DNA of 35,994 nt from positions 1-35,994 of the forward strand of contig CAYJQO010000005.1 of NCBI GenBank assembly GCA_964372445.1, in the 5' to 3' direction. This document shows, in pieces, positions 1 to 6,925 of this stretch (position 1 is its first letter; every line of letters begins with the position of its first letter). The translations under genes were made by a program, and so were the position numbers. This DNA is from CAYJQO01 sp964372445. Lineage in GTDB: Bacteria; Patescibacteriota; Minisyncoccia; UBA6257; GWB1-50-10. The notes under the pieces were generated by a model. The model did no database searches. It was not told the DNA's origin and was given only the letters and a program-made list of their open reading frames with translations.

Positions 1-305
1 ACGACAAGCTGGGCAATTTTCTTTAAGGCGATCGCGCGCCGGTTGTAGCCCAAGCCTTGCCACGCCCGGAGCACCGCGGCGTTCGGAGCCGCTGCCAGTG
101 ATCGAAAATTCGGGAACCGCTTGATGAATGCACGGTAGTACGGCACCACCCGCTCCCGCTGCGTCTGCTGGAGCATGATTTCGGAAACCAAGATGCGGTA
201 GGGGTCTTGGGTTCTCCGCCACAAGAGACCACGGGCTGCATGCTCGCGGTAGTAGGCGTAGACCGTCTTTTGAAACTTATGAACCGCTGCGTTTGACAGC
301 TGCAT
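1..305 (-). CDS. mutY: A/G-specific adenine glycosylase MutY, N-terminal part (runs off left edge)
   Basis: Base-excision repair glycosylase that removes adenine mispaired with 8-oxoG or G. The visible 101 residues carry the HhH-GPD N-terminal signature: LLWRRTQDPYRILVSEIMLQQTQ around residues 27-49, split here as LLWRR, DPYRILVSE and IMLQQTQ, with E42 in the position of the catalytic Glu, then PYYRAF and WQGLGYNRRA at about 82-91. The C-terminal two thirds, including the expected iron-sulfur and NUDIX-like parts, lie outside the window. The start ATG at 305 matches the family N-terminus. It lies downstream of the MGMT-domain gene on the same strand, so the two repair genes may be co-transcribed. 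The MQQTQ-type motif with the DPYRILVSE context favours MutY over Nth. Confidence 0.9.
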   Translation of the reverse strand, partial: MQLSNAAVHKFQKTVYAYYREHAARGLLWRRTQDPYRILVSEIMLQQTQRERVVPYYRAFIKRFPNFRSLAAAPNAAVLRAWQGLGYNRRAIALKKIAQLV

Positions 306-330
306 CGCACCGGGAGCTTACCAAGCGCCC

Positions 331-576
331 TCACTCAGCTCGCAACCGCTTTAACTTTGCTCGCACGCCCCGGTTGTACCCGCCGATCGTACCATCTGAT
401 CGGACCACGCGGTGGCACGGGATCGTGGCATCAAAGTTTTTAGAAAGGATGCCCCCAACCACGCGGTAGGCGCGCGGGCGGCCTGCGCGCCGAGCCACTT
501 CCCGGTACGTGAGCACCATGCCGCGCGGGATCCTCCGCACCACCCCAAGCACCCGTTCCGTGAAGATCTCCTTCAC
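331..576 (-). CDS. Minimal MGMT/Ogt-domain DNA alkyltransferase-like protein (81 aa)
   Basis: Contains only the C-terminal DNA-binding and methyl-acceptor domain of O6-alkylguanine-DNA alkyltransferases: a helix-turn-helix (MVLTYREVARRAG, about residues 20-32), an RAYRVVGG arginine-finger segment (about 35-42) and the active-site IPCHRVV with Cys54. Presence of Cys rather than Trp in PCHR argues for methyl transfer rather than an ATL-type lesion sensor. I chose GTG at 576, five bases after the stop of the upstream dehydrogenase gene, because a longer reading frame would overlap that gene and its extra N-terminus has no family character. At 81 aa it is shorter than typical Ogt (about 160-180 aa), lacking the N-terminal domain. 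Activity without that domain is uncertain. Confidence 0.85.
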   Translation of the reverse strand: MKEIFTERVLGVVRRIPRGMVLTYREVARRAGRPRAYRVVGGILSKNFDATIPCHRVVRSDGTIGGYNRGVRAKLKRLRAE

Positions 577-580
577 GTTG

Positions 581-2038
581 CTACTGGGGGGTCGGCTCCG
601 GTTCCAGCCCCGATCGCGCTGCCGCGACGCAAGCCTGTAGCGCCTCGGTCTCGGTCCATCCGCATCTCCCATTCGGCTGCCGCTCACAGCGCGCACCTTG
701 GTAGCACGCGTACTCCGGAAGGTATTCGCACGTGGTCACCACCTTGCGGTCGGAGCAGGCCTGTCCGCTGCAGCCAGTGACCTTGCATGGCTCACCCGAT
801 CCAACCGTCGGAGGTGGTTTACCGCCTCCCGGTGGCGCTTGCGAGCCAATGTAGGCCACGCGGTAGACCACGCCCGCCTTGTCGTCAGAGAGGTAGGCGG
901 CACCGTCAGGCCCAAACACAATATCAACTGGCCGACCCAGTGCCCTTCCGTCCTCGGTGAGCCAGCCGGTGATGAAATCCTCCACGCCGAGGTAGTTGCC
1001 ATTTGCATCAAGCCGGTAGCGGACCACCTTGTAGCCGGTGGGTACCGAGCGGTTCCACGAACCATGGTAGGCCACGAGGAGGTTACCCTGGTACCCCGCG
1101 GGCCATCCACCATCGGGAACAAAGGCGAGCCCGAGGGGCGCCGAGTGCGCCGGCACATCAATGGAAGACGGAGCGGCTAATCGGTTGTCGCACGGGTTTT
1201 GTTTGTACACCGAATCGTCGAAGTCGTCATCGTGCACGTTCTTACCAAAGCAGAGTGGCCAGCCGTAGTTTCGCCCAGTCTCCAGCACGTTGATCTCGTC
1301 CGGCGGAACGTCATCCCCAAGGAGGTCGCGCCCCATCTCGGTCGCCCACATACGGCCCCCGGCATCCCATGTGAAGAAAACGGCGTTCCGGAGACCACTC
1401 GCAAACTCCCGCACGTCGTTCCCGTCCGGCGCCATGGAGAACACCGTCGCGCGACGGGGGTCGGCCTCGCGGCACACGTTACAGGACGAACCGACCGAGA
1501 TGTAGAGCCGACCGTCTGGACCAAAACCGATCGTCCGCGTAAAGTGCCCACCGCCACGAGGCAATGCAGCAATCTGGTGCGGGCTACTATTCTCCGAGTA
1601 GAGGGTCACCCGCGAGACCTTGTCTTCCTCGGCGATGTAGAGCTCTCCGGGCGACTGCGGGTTGAACGCGAGGCCATGCGGCCGTTGCAAATCGCGGAAA
1701 ACAGCTTGCTGGCGTATGACCTGTCCACCCTGGAGCTCGAGCATGGACACCACACCCTCGGAAGTCTGGCTCACCCACAAGTTCCCGAACTCATCGAACG
1801 CCATAACCCGCGCGCCTGGCAGATCCTTGGCGAACACGGAGATAGAGAACCCTGCCGGCAACGTGAGCGGCATCCCCGTTTCTTTGATCGCCTCCGCAAT
1901 ATCGCGCGGCGGTGGGAGCACTGCCGGCGCAACACCACGTAGGTTTCTCCAGGAGAACCCCACGCCCCACGCCAGGAACCCAAGGGCCAAAGCTGCCAAG
2001 GCGACGACCGCCGCTCGCTTCACAGGCAAACCCTGCAT
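581..2038 (-). CDS. Membrane-anchored PQQ-type glucose/sorbosone dehydrogenase with C-terminal eight-cysteine domain
   Basis: 485 aa. Residues about 8-28 form a signal/anchor helix, placing the protein outside the membrane. The next roughly 350 residues match the six-bladed beta-propeller GSDH family (soluble aldose sugar dehydrogenases and L-sorbosone dehydrogenase): LPAGFSISVFAKDLPGAR at the propeller start, HGLAFNP, GGGHFTRTIGFGPDGRLYIS and NYGWPLCFGKN. The last about 65 residues hold exactly eight cysteines in a compact cluster (CKVTGCSGQAC ... CEYLPEYAC ... CERQPNGRC ... C), resembling the 'eight-cysteine-cluster' tail seen on some exported proteins. Family role: oxidation of sugars with PQQ. 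Whether this cell makes or takes up PQQ cannot be seen here. Followed five bases later by the MGMT-domain gene. Confidence 0.85.
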   Translation of the reverse strand: MQGLPVKRAAVVALAALALGFLAWGVGFSWRNLRGVAPAVLPPPRDIAEAIKETGMPLTLPAGFSISVFAKDLPGARVMAFDEFGNLWVSQTSEGVVSMLELQGGQVIRQQAVFRDLQRPHGLAFNPQSPGELYIAEEDKVSRVTLYSENSSPHQIAALPRGGGHFTRTIGFGPDGRLYISVGSSCNVCREADPRRATVFSMAPDGNDVREFASGLRNAVFFTWDAGGRMWATEMGRDLLGDDVPPDEINVLETGRNYGWPLCFGKNVHDDDFDDSVYKQNPCDNRLAAPSSIDVPAHSAPLGLAFVPDGGWPAGYQGNLLVAYHGSWNRSVPTGYKVVRYRLDANGNYLGVEDFITGWLTEDGRALGRPVDIVFGPDGAAYLSDDKAGVVYRVAYIGSQAPPGGGKPPPTVGSGEPCKVTGCSGQACSDRKVVTTCEYLPEYACYQGARCERQPNGRCGWTETEALQACVAAARSGLEPEPTPQ

Positions 2039-2071
2039 CTTCGAATTTCTAAATTGAGGTTTTGGTTCTTG

Positions 2072-2671
2072 TTACGGCTTTCGAACATCTCCGGTTACCT
2101 CATGTTGCTTGACCATGCGCAAGATTGACTCAGTTACCTCGGGGAGCGACGTGCAGCTCTCCTCGCTATCACGCGGCCCGGAGAAGTGCTTCATCCCGTG
2201 CTTGACAATAAACTCGGCACCAAGCTCCTTCTGGAACACTTTCCCGTGGCTCATCGGGACAAACGGATCATCATCAGAATGGATAGCGACGAAATGCCCG
2301 GCGCGCTGTTTGATTTTGGCGAAATCCAGCGGCTGCTCGAAGAAGTTCTTGAGCTCCGGGTAGCCAAGGTCATCGGTGAACCCTGCGACGAACACCACGC
2401 CGCCAACTCGCTTCCCCTCCTCAAGGGACTCTAGGTAGCGCATGATGGTCACCGCGCCGATGCTGTGTCCCACGAGGAAGGTCATCTCCGTCGGCACGCC
2501 GACCGCGTGGGCGAGCTTCGGGAGCCAGAGCACGAGCTTCGGCAAGTTTGTCTCCGGCATTTCCGGCACCTCAACCGTGAACCAGAACTTCTCGAGTTCC
2601 GCTTTCACCCGCGGATACCAGCAGTAGTGCGGATCCCCCTCCCAGCAGTGGACGATGACTACCTTTCGCAT
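2072..2671 (-). CDS. RBBP9/YdeN-type serine hydrolase
   Basis: 199-aa alpha/beta hydrolase of the small RBBP9/YdeN group. The nucleophile elbow GHSIGA gives Ser70, the acidic residue sits in HSDDDPFVP (about Asp135) and the histidine in KHF (His162), so a complete triad is present. The motif VIVHCWEG near the N-terminus (residues 5-12) fits the family's oxyanion loop region. I chose ATG at 2671 because a -10-like TACAAT (2681-2686) lies nine bases upstream; a GTG at 2680 would touch that hexamer. The natural substrate of this family is generally unknown. It precedes the truB gene on the same strand with its own promoter. Confidence 0.85.
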   Translation of the reverse strand: MRKVVIVHCWEGDPHYCWYPRVKAELEKFWFTVEVPEMPETNLPKLVLWLPKLAHAVGVPTEMTFLVGHSIGAVTIMRYLESLEEGKRVGGVVFVAGFTDDLGYPELKNFFEQPLDFAKIKQRAGHFVAIHSDDDPFVPMSHGKVFQKELGAEFIVKHGMKHFSGPRDSEESCTSLPEVTESILRMVKQHEVTGDVRKP

Positions 2672-2680
2672 AGATACCAC

Positions 2681-2691
2681 ATTGTACCACA
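2681..2691 (-). promoter_or_regulatory. Extended -10 promoter element for the serine hydrolase gene
   Basis: TACAAT (2681-2686) preceded by TGG on the minus strand forms an extended -10 element nine bases before the ATG at 2671. The implied transcript start is at or a few bases before the start codon. No clear -35 is seen. Confidence 0.5.
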
Positions 2692-2758
2692 GGGCCGCAT
2701 GGTGGCGGCTGGCCTTGTAATGTCCATCTAGATGCCCGCCACCACGCCGTAGGAACCA

Positions 2759-3451
2759 CTAGGGCCTAGTCTCCAAAGCTGCCCGTCGAGGGGCGGCTTT
2801 CCGCATGGCTCGCTGAAACGCGGCAAGGGTAAGCGCACGGTCCTTTGTAAAATCCCCTACCCGTACCCGCTCAAGCGAGGCGAGGTAGCCACCAACTCCA
2901 AGTCTCCGGCCAAGATCGCGGGCGAGGGCACGGACGTAGAACCCTGGCCCGGTGACAAGGTGGAGCGTGAGGTACGGCCAGCGATAGCGGACGAGTAAGA
3001 TACATTTCACGGTAACCAGCCGCGACCGGAGTACGACTTGCTCCCCACGGCGGGCGCGCCGGTGAGCCGGGGTACCCCGTACCTTGAGCGCACTAAAGGT
3101 GGGTGGTACCTGTGCGAACGTTCCCATGAAGGTACGGAGCGTGCGTCGCACCTCGGCAAGGGATGGCCTCTGGGCCATGGGTACCGTCCGACGCTCGCCC
3201 TCGGCGTCATCGGTCGTGCTCTCCGCCCCCAGCCGCACTCGCGCCACGTACTCCTTCTCCTTGCAGACGATGGTGCCAAGCTGTCTGGTGGCCGCGCGGC
3301 CAACACCAATCACGAGCACGCCGCTCGCCAACGGGTCGAGCGTGCCGGCATGCCCAACCCGGCGCTCACCCGTAATGCGGCGCACCTCGTCCACCACATC
3401 GTGCGAGGTTAACCCTCTCGGCTTGCGGATGGCGAAGATTCCGTCGGTCAC
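2759..3451 (-). CDS. truB: tRNA pseudouridine(55) synthase TruB, short form
   Basis: Makes pseudouridine 55 in the T-loop of tRNAs. The GTG start at 3451 overlaps the TGA of the upstream gene by one base pair step (GTGA), giving a 230-aa protein that begins TDGIFAIRKPRGLTSHDVV as TruB should. The catalytic motif RRVGHAGTLDPLASG is at about residues 30-44 with Asp39, and GTIVCKEKEYVARVRLG and GPGFYVRALARDLG match later TruB motifs. It ends shortly after the catalytic domain, so the C-terminal PUA-like domain of the roughly 300-aa enzymes is missing. Translational coupling with the preceding exported protein is likely. Confidence 0.95.
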   Translation of the reverse strand: MTDGIFAIRKPRGLTSHDVVDEVRRITGERRVGHAGTLDPLASGVLVIGVGRAATRQLGTIVCKEKEYVARVRLGAESTTDDAEGERRTVPMAQRPSLAEVRRTLRTFMGTFAQVPPTFSALKVRGTPAHRRARRGEQVVLRSRLVTVKCILLVRYRWPYLTLHLVTGPGFYVRALARDLGRRLGVGGYLASLERVRVGDFTKDRALTLAAFQRAMRKAAPRRAALETRP

Positions 3452-4644
3452 CGGACGTTCTGGAGCGCCGCCATCGCCGCATCGTGCTTGGCCCTCATGA
3501 GACCGACCACAGCCTGGAGGGCTTGCGCCGCTCGGCTCATTCGCTCCTGGAGCGCGATCGACTGCCAGCTGAGATCGCCGGAGGAGATACTTGCTACATC
3601 TGCATTGGAGATCATGTAGAGCTTGCTCGTAAAAACGTGGTACCACGGGAGGCGAATGTCCACCCGTCCCTGCCCGTCCATACGTACCACCATCGGTAGC
3701 ATGATTGAGAACCGTCCGAAAAGTTTCGCTGGCAAACCAACTCGCCCGGCCACTGAGTCTTTGCGGAGTTCTATTCCCAGAATTTGGGTATCCTGCCGCA
3801 TAAGGTACCTAGCGTACCCCTTGAGCTCCTGCGGCGTCTCGATGAAAAGCGGGTCGGGGGCGATCTCTTGGAGCACCATAGCTGATCCGTTGGCAAGTCG
3901 CGCATCATCGCCGCGTACGGTGATCGATGGTTCCGCAGGATCCCACCATGGAACCGCCGCCGCGGTTCCTCCACGATCACCTTCCGCTCGCAGAGTGGCC
4001 TCAACGACGCCGCGTAGCTCGGCCACCTTTTTAGTCACGGAATTTACTTTGTGTCTACCGTCGCCACTTTCGCTCGCCGCAACCTTCACACATGCCGTGG
4101 CGTTGCTGATGAGGGTAAGCATAGCTTCAAGCCGCTCTCGATCAAGGGGAGCGCCGTTGCCGAGGTCAAAGGTGAGTGAAACCCAGGCAGCCCGTAGAAC
4201 CCCGCGGGCAATCTGGATGCTCTCGCGATCAATGCTGAGCGTCTTTGGCTCAAGTGCATCGAGGAGCGGTAGCGACTCCTCGAGCGAACCTTTGGCACGG
4301 ATGTAGGCGGCCGCACGGTTTTCTCCCACGGCGTCGTTCAGGTACGTGCGCACCAAAAAGTCAGGGGGCCACCAAACGAATGTCGGATGCTCGGCCTGCC
4401 TGGCAGAGAACGATGCGGCGAGGGCGCTGCAGTAGCGATCGGGCTGTTTCGGGTCGAATGCGGGTTCGGTAATCCCAGCCACGAGGCGGTCGAGCAACTG
4501 CCGCAGGTTCGGGGGGCCGCTCGCCGCTATCCGCGCACGCAGCGCATCTAAGGTCGATGTTGCAGGGGCAGCGCTCGAAACGTTTGGAGTTCCCGCCCCG
4601 ATAGGCACCAGGGCAATGAGTAACACCACCGTGAAGTTCCACAT
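3448..4644 (-). CDS. Exported protein of unknown function (398 aa)
   Basis: I do not recognise the family. The first 26 residues look like a signal peptide (hydrophobic TVVLLIALVPIGAG, small residues SSAAPA). The rest is mostly helical in composition in its first 220 residues (ALRARIAASG, LRQLLDRLVAG, ERLEAMLTLISNATACVKVAASE), then a more beta-like part with WWDPAEPSITVRG and LPMVVRMDGQGRVDIRLPWYHVF, ending in an Ala/Met-rich helix. A -10-like TAGACT (4651-4656) preceded by TG ends six bases before the ATG, implying a leaderless message. Its stop overlaps the GTG of truB. A structural or lipid-associated extracellular role would be guesswork. Confidence 0.75.
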   Translation of the reverse strand: MWNFTVVLLIALVPIGAGTPNVSSAAPATSTLDALRARIAASGPPNLRQLLDRLVAGITEPAFDPKQPDRYCSALAASFSARQAEHPTFVWWPPDFLVRTYLNDAVGENRAAAYIRAKGSLEESLPLLDALEPKTLSIDRESIQIARGVLRAAWVSLTFDLGNGAPLDRERLEAMLTLISNATACVKVAASESGDGRHKVNSVTKKVAELRGVVEATLRAEGDRGGTAAAVPWWDPAEPSITVRGDDARLANGSAMVLQEIAPDPLFIETPQELKGYARYLMRQDTQILGIELRKDSVAGRVGLPAKLFGRFSIMLPMVVRMDGQGRVDIRLPWYHVFTSKLYMISNADVASISSGDLSWQSIALQERMSRAAQALQAVVGLMRAKHDAAMAALQNVR

Positions 4645-4650
4645 ACGGTA

Positions 4651-4659
4651 AGTCTAGCA
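4651..4659 (-). promoter_or_regulatory. Extended -10 element directly before the 398-aa exported protein
   Basis: TGC-TAGACT on the minus strand; TAGACT at 4651-4656 ends six bases before the ATG at 4644, a spacing that places the transcription start at the start codon. Confidence 0.5.
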
Positions 4660-4685
4660 CACGCGACTGCACTTCCCACTTACCA

Positions 4686-4714
4686 TTGACAATCCCTAAT
4701 TAACCTGGTAGGAC
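4686..4714 (+). promoter_or_regulatory. Possible sigma70-type promoter for the small membrane protein
   Basis: Perfect TTGACA at 4686-4691, 17-bp spacer, then TAGGAC at 4709-4714 (weak -10). It is the only good -35 box reading into the plus-strand gene starting at 4755. Confidence 0.4.
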
Positions 4715-4754
4715 AAGGGTAGCGACTTGAAAACTGACTTACGAAAGGCCACCC

Positions 4755-4991
4755 ATGCACTTGACCAAACTGCTGCGGCGCAACATCAATTGGGTCGCGG
4801 CCGTCCTCTCCGTGGTCGGCATCATCTTGAACGGCAACAGGTTCATCATCTGCTGGCCGGTCTGGATCATCGCCGACCTCTGCTGGATCGCCTACTCCCT
4901 CCCCAAACGGGATTGGGCGTACGTCGTGCTCTGGATTGTGTTCCTCGCAGCGAACGTCTACGGTTGGTACCAGTGGGCACACCTCCCATGA
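4755..4991 (+). CDS. Small membrane protein resembling half of a PnuC-type transporter
   Basis: 78 aa with three hydrophobic segments (about residues 13-27, 33-48, 54-74). The pattern NINWVAAVLSVVGIILN, CWPVWIIADLCWIAYSL and VLWIVFLAANVYGWYQW resembles the repeated unit of PnuC nicotinamide riboside/mononucleotide transporters, where NxYGWYxW is characteristic, but the length is only about half of a full PnuC. It is the only plus-strand gene in the first 16 kb and is a single-gene unit between a promoter and a terminator. AAAGG eight bases before the ATG serves as a ribosome-binding site. Function as a transporter half (perhaps an oligomer) is inference. Confidence 0.8.
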   Translation: MHLTKLLRRNINWVAAVLSVVGIILNGNRFIICWPVWIIADLCWIAYSLPKRDWAYVVLWIVFLAANVYGWYQWAHLP

Positions 4992-5001
4992 ACAAGAAAA
5001 A

Positions 5002-5028
5002 GCTCCTCACGCGATTGAGGAGCCTTTT
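5002..5028. terminator. Bidirectional rho-independent terminator
   Basis: GCTCCTCA (5002-5009), six-base loop, TGAGGAGC (5016-5023), followed on plus by CTTTT and on minus by a T-run (AAAAA at 4997-5001 on plus). It ends the plus-strand membrane gene and the minus-strand msrA unit. Confidence 0.85.
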
Positions 5029-5043
5029 CATTCGTACTGAGCG

Positions 5044-5538
5044 TTAGATGTGGCAATTCCCCAGGCCATGCGTTTTAAGGTACTGCTGGTGGTATTCCTC
5101 GGCGCGGTAGAAGGTCGCGGCCGGCGCAATTTCGGTCACAATTGGTTTGCCAAATTTCCCAGACCGCTCCAGCTCATCCTTCAACCTTCGCGCAGCTGCC
5201 TCCTGTTCGGGCGCGTGGAAGAAAATGATCGAGCGGTACTGTGTGCCCACGTCCGCGCCCTGTCGGTTCGGGGTGGTTGGATCGTGAACCTCCCAAAACT
5301 TCTTAAGGAGATCTACATAGGCAACTCTCGCAGGATCGAACGTTACCTGCACCACTTCCGCGTGGCCGGTTCGGTCCGTACAGACGTCCTCATAGGTTGG
5401 CTGCTCAAGTGCCCCGCCCATGTAGCCCACCTCGGTCTTCACAACCCCCGGCAGGTTCATGAAAACATCCTCGACGCCCCAGAAGCACCCGCCGCCGAAG
5501 GTCGCCACCTCAAGCCGTTGTGATTTGCGATTTTCCAT
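5044..5538 (-). CDS. msrA: Peptide methionine sulfoxide reductase MsrA
   Basis: 164 aa, full length for MsrA. Reduces the S-epimer of methionine sulfoxide in proteins. The catalytic GGGCFWGVED motif (Cys18) is at residues 15-24; GYMGG, TGHAEVVQVTFDP, DVGTQYRS and YHQQYL are the other family motifs. The extreme C-terminal HGLGNCHI keeps one Cys that could act as the resolving cysteine. It follows the Gmad2 gene by two bases, so both are in one transcript that ends at the terminator at 5002-5028. No MsrB domain is fused or adjacent. Confidence 0.96.
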   Translation of the reverse strand: MENRKSQRLEVATFGGGCFWGVEDVFMNLPGVVKTEVGYMGGALEQPTYEDVCTDRTGHAEVVQVTFDPARVAYVDLLKKFWEVHDPTTPNRQGADVGTQYRSIIFFHAPEQEAAARRLKDELERSGKFGKPIVTEIAPAATFYRAEEYHQQYLKTHGLGNCHI

Positions 5539-5540
5539 AG

Positions 5541-6014
5541 CTACCTGGTTTGGGGCTGTGACACGGCACGCTCGAAGACTACGGGGATTTGGAGCTCATC
5601 CGCGTGCTCGGGCAGGCCAGATGGATTATCTTTCTCCAGCACCAGCGTTCCGACGGTGGATAACGGGGTATCGAAGGTCAGTGTGGCACGGAACGGTACA
5701 AATTCAGTTGTCATCCAGTCCCCCTCTGCCTGCGCCACTGCCGAGGCCATGACGTTTCCCTGCACATCCAAGAGTTTGATCGGAAATGATGCCTCGAAGT
5801 ACCAGAACCCTCTCGCCTTGCCGATGACGGCAAGCGGGCTCTGAACCTTTGCAAACGGCTGCGGATGCTCCACCTGAATCAAGTTCTCTTTCCCTGGCTG
5901 CTCGGGAGGCGATGGCTTTGGCCCTTCCGGTGACCGCAGCCATACGGTGGCAGCTACAGCCGCAGCCGCGACGAACACCCAGAGGAGAAGGTGAATTGGT
6001 TTGGACGGGCGCAT
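5541..6014 (-). CDS. Membrane-anchored Gmad2 immunoglobulin-like domain protein
   Basis: 157 aa. Residues 7-26 are a membrane anchor (HLLLWVFVAAAAVAATVWL). The remainder, after a Pro-rich linker, matches the Gmad2 Ig-like domain typical of surface proteins in Firmicutes and Patescibacteria: ARGFWYFEASFPIKLLD, AEGDWMTTEFVPF, ATLTFDTP, LVLEKDNPSGLPEHADEL. Gmad2 domains are thought to bind or help assemble cell-surface material; no enzymatic residues are expected. A GATAAT hexamer (6023-6028) lies eight bases upstream of the ATG. It leads the msrA transcript, which may tie it to envelope oxidative damage, though that is only inference. Confidence 0.85.
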   Translation of the reverse strand: MRPSKPIHLLLWVFVAAAAVAATVWLRSPEGPKPSPPEQPGKENLIQVEHPQPFAKVQSPLAVIGKARGFWYFEASFPIKLLDVQGNVMASAVAQAEGDWMTTEFVPFRATLTFDTPLSTVGTLVLEKDNPSGLPEHADELQIPVVFERAVSQPQTR

Positions 6015-6064
6015 GCCTCACCATTATCCTACATCTCGCCGGAACCAACTAGCGCAACAGTTTC

Positions 6065-6166
6065 TCAGTCCGCACGCCGATGAGCCGAGATGTTTACCGG
6101 CAAGATGCCCTCAACAGCCGCGAAGAAGGCATCCATATCGAGGTGCCCCACCATGCGCTCGCGCAT
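6065..6166 (-). pseudogene. Relic of the 5' end of a Y-family DNA polymerase (dinB-like)
   Basis: A 33-codon reading frame (ATG at 6166 or 6154) contains MVGHLDMDAFFAAVE, which is the motif I metal-binding and nucleotide-binding start of DNA polymerase IV (HxDMDAFFAxVE). Immediately after this the similarity stops (GILPVNISAHRRAD, then TGA) instead of continuing to the RGKPVAVGG segment. The most economical reading is the truncated head of a lost dinB gene. It could instead be a chance match, but twelve residues fit the motif exactly. It lies between yggT and the Gmad2 gene in an otherwise non-coding stretch. Confidence 0.6.
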
Positions 6167-6176
6167 CACCGCTATC

Positions 6177-6479
6177 CTACTCCCTCGAGAAAAGCTTGAG
6201 CAACCGGAAGAGGATGAAGAACGCCACGGCGTAGCCGACCATTGCCGCAACGGTAACAATATCGATAGCCCGCCCCTGCCAGAGGTAGTCCGGGTAGATG
6301 TTCCGGAATGGCCAGATGAGGTAGTCAGTGTACCGATAGAAATACTTGGCCACAAAGGCCTCCGGGTTTGCACCCAGGAACCGCACCACAAGCCGTGTGA
6401 GTAGCACGAATTCCACCAGGGCGAGCACCCGCCGTAGGACGTAGCACAGCCACTCGTATGCACTTGATAGAATCTTCAT
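6177..6479 (-). CDS. YggT family integral membrane protein
   Basis: 100 aa with two to three hydrophobic segments: about residues 12-35 (YVLRRVLALVEFVLLTRLVVRF) and 73-95 (IVTVAAMVGYAVAFFILFRL). Between them PFRNIYPDYLWQGRAIDIV matches the YGGT signature (PFRxxxP...G.DxxP/V). The family occurs near division and osmotic-stress genes, but its molecular role is not settled. A TGG-TACAAT extended -10 lies at 6516-6521, 36 bases upstream, so this gene has its own promoter with a real leader. Confidence 0.85.
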   Translation of the reverse strand: MKILSSAYEWLCYVLRRVLALVEFVLLTRLVVRFLGANPEAFVAKYFYRYTDYLIWPFRNIYPDYLWQGRAIDIVTVAAMVGYAVAFFILFRLLKLFSRE

Positions 6480-6515
6480 CGCCGTCGTCGCTGATTTCTT
6501 CGTTATCGCGTCCTT

Positions 6516-6524
6516 ATTGTACCA
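6516..6524 (-). promoter_or_regulatory. Extended -10 element upstream of yggT
   Basis: TGG-TACAAT on the minus strand with TACAAT at 6516-6521, about 36 bases before the yggT ATG. No convincing -35. Confidence 0.45.
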
Positions 6525-6536
6525 TACCAGAGCGCC

Positions 6537-6920
6537 CTAGTGGCGCGGGCGCGTGCGGCGGCGCTCCGCACGGCGCACCTCGCGCTCGTCCATGCCGAAG
6601 TGATGGGCAATTTCGTGGCGGACCGTTTCTGCCACCAGGCGCCGCACGTCCATCTCGGACCGCGCGACCGCCTCGATGTGCTGCTGGAAGAGCGTAATCC
6701 GATCCGGGAAGGACCGGTGGTAGCGGCCACCATCGGCGTGCGAAACACCCTCGTAGAGGCCGAGGAGGAGCGTGTCGGTTCGGAGCCCAACCGACCGTAC
6801 CTGCTCCGTCGTGGGTGCTCCGTCAACGATGATGGCTACGTTCTCAAGCCTCCGGAGGAAACGCTCGGGAATTGCCCCGAGGCCCTCCGCAACCAGCGCT
6901 TCGAAACGGTCGCGCGTCAT
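6537..6920 (-). CDS. Small zincin-like metallopeptidase family protein (HExxH)
   Basis: 127 aa. Matches the bacterial 'metallopeptidase family' of minimal zincins (Zincin_1 type): N-terminal RFEALVAEGLGAIPERF, central GLYEGVS and PDRITLFQQHIE, and the zinc motif VRHEIAHHFGMDE (about residues 101-113) with HEIAH and the downstream Asp/Glu. The Arg-rich tail is unusual but short. The family is conserved yet its substrates are unknown. Starts five bases after the stop of the cysteine-rich protein gene, as the third gene of an nth operon. Confidence 0.88.
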   Translation of the reverse strand: MTRDRFEALVAEGLGAIPERFLRRLENVAIIVDGAPTTEQVRSVGLRTDTLLLGLYEGVSHADGGRYHRSFPDRITLFQQHIEAVARSEMDVRRLVAETVRHEIAHHFGMDEREVRRAERRRTRPRH

Positions 6921-6925
6921 GCCTG

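Noticed and set aside
23..334. 103-codon Ser/Arg-rich minus-strand ORF at the left edge
   Set aside because: It is another frame of mutY; the frame starting at 305 gives clear MutY motifs.
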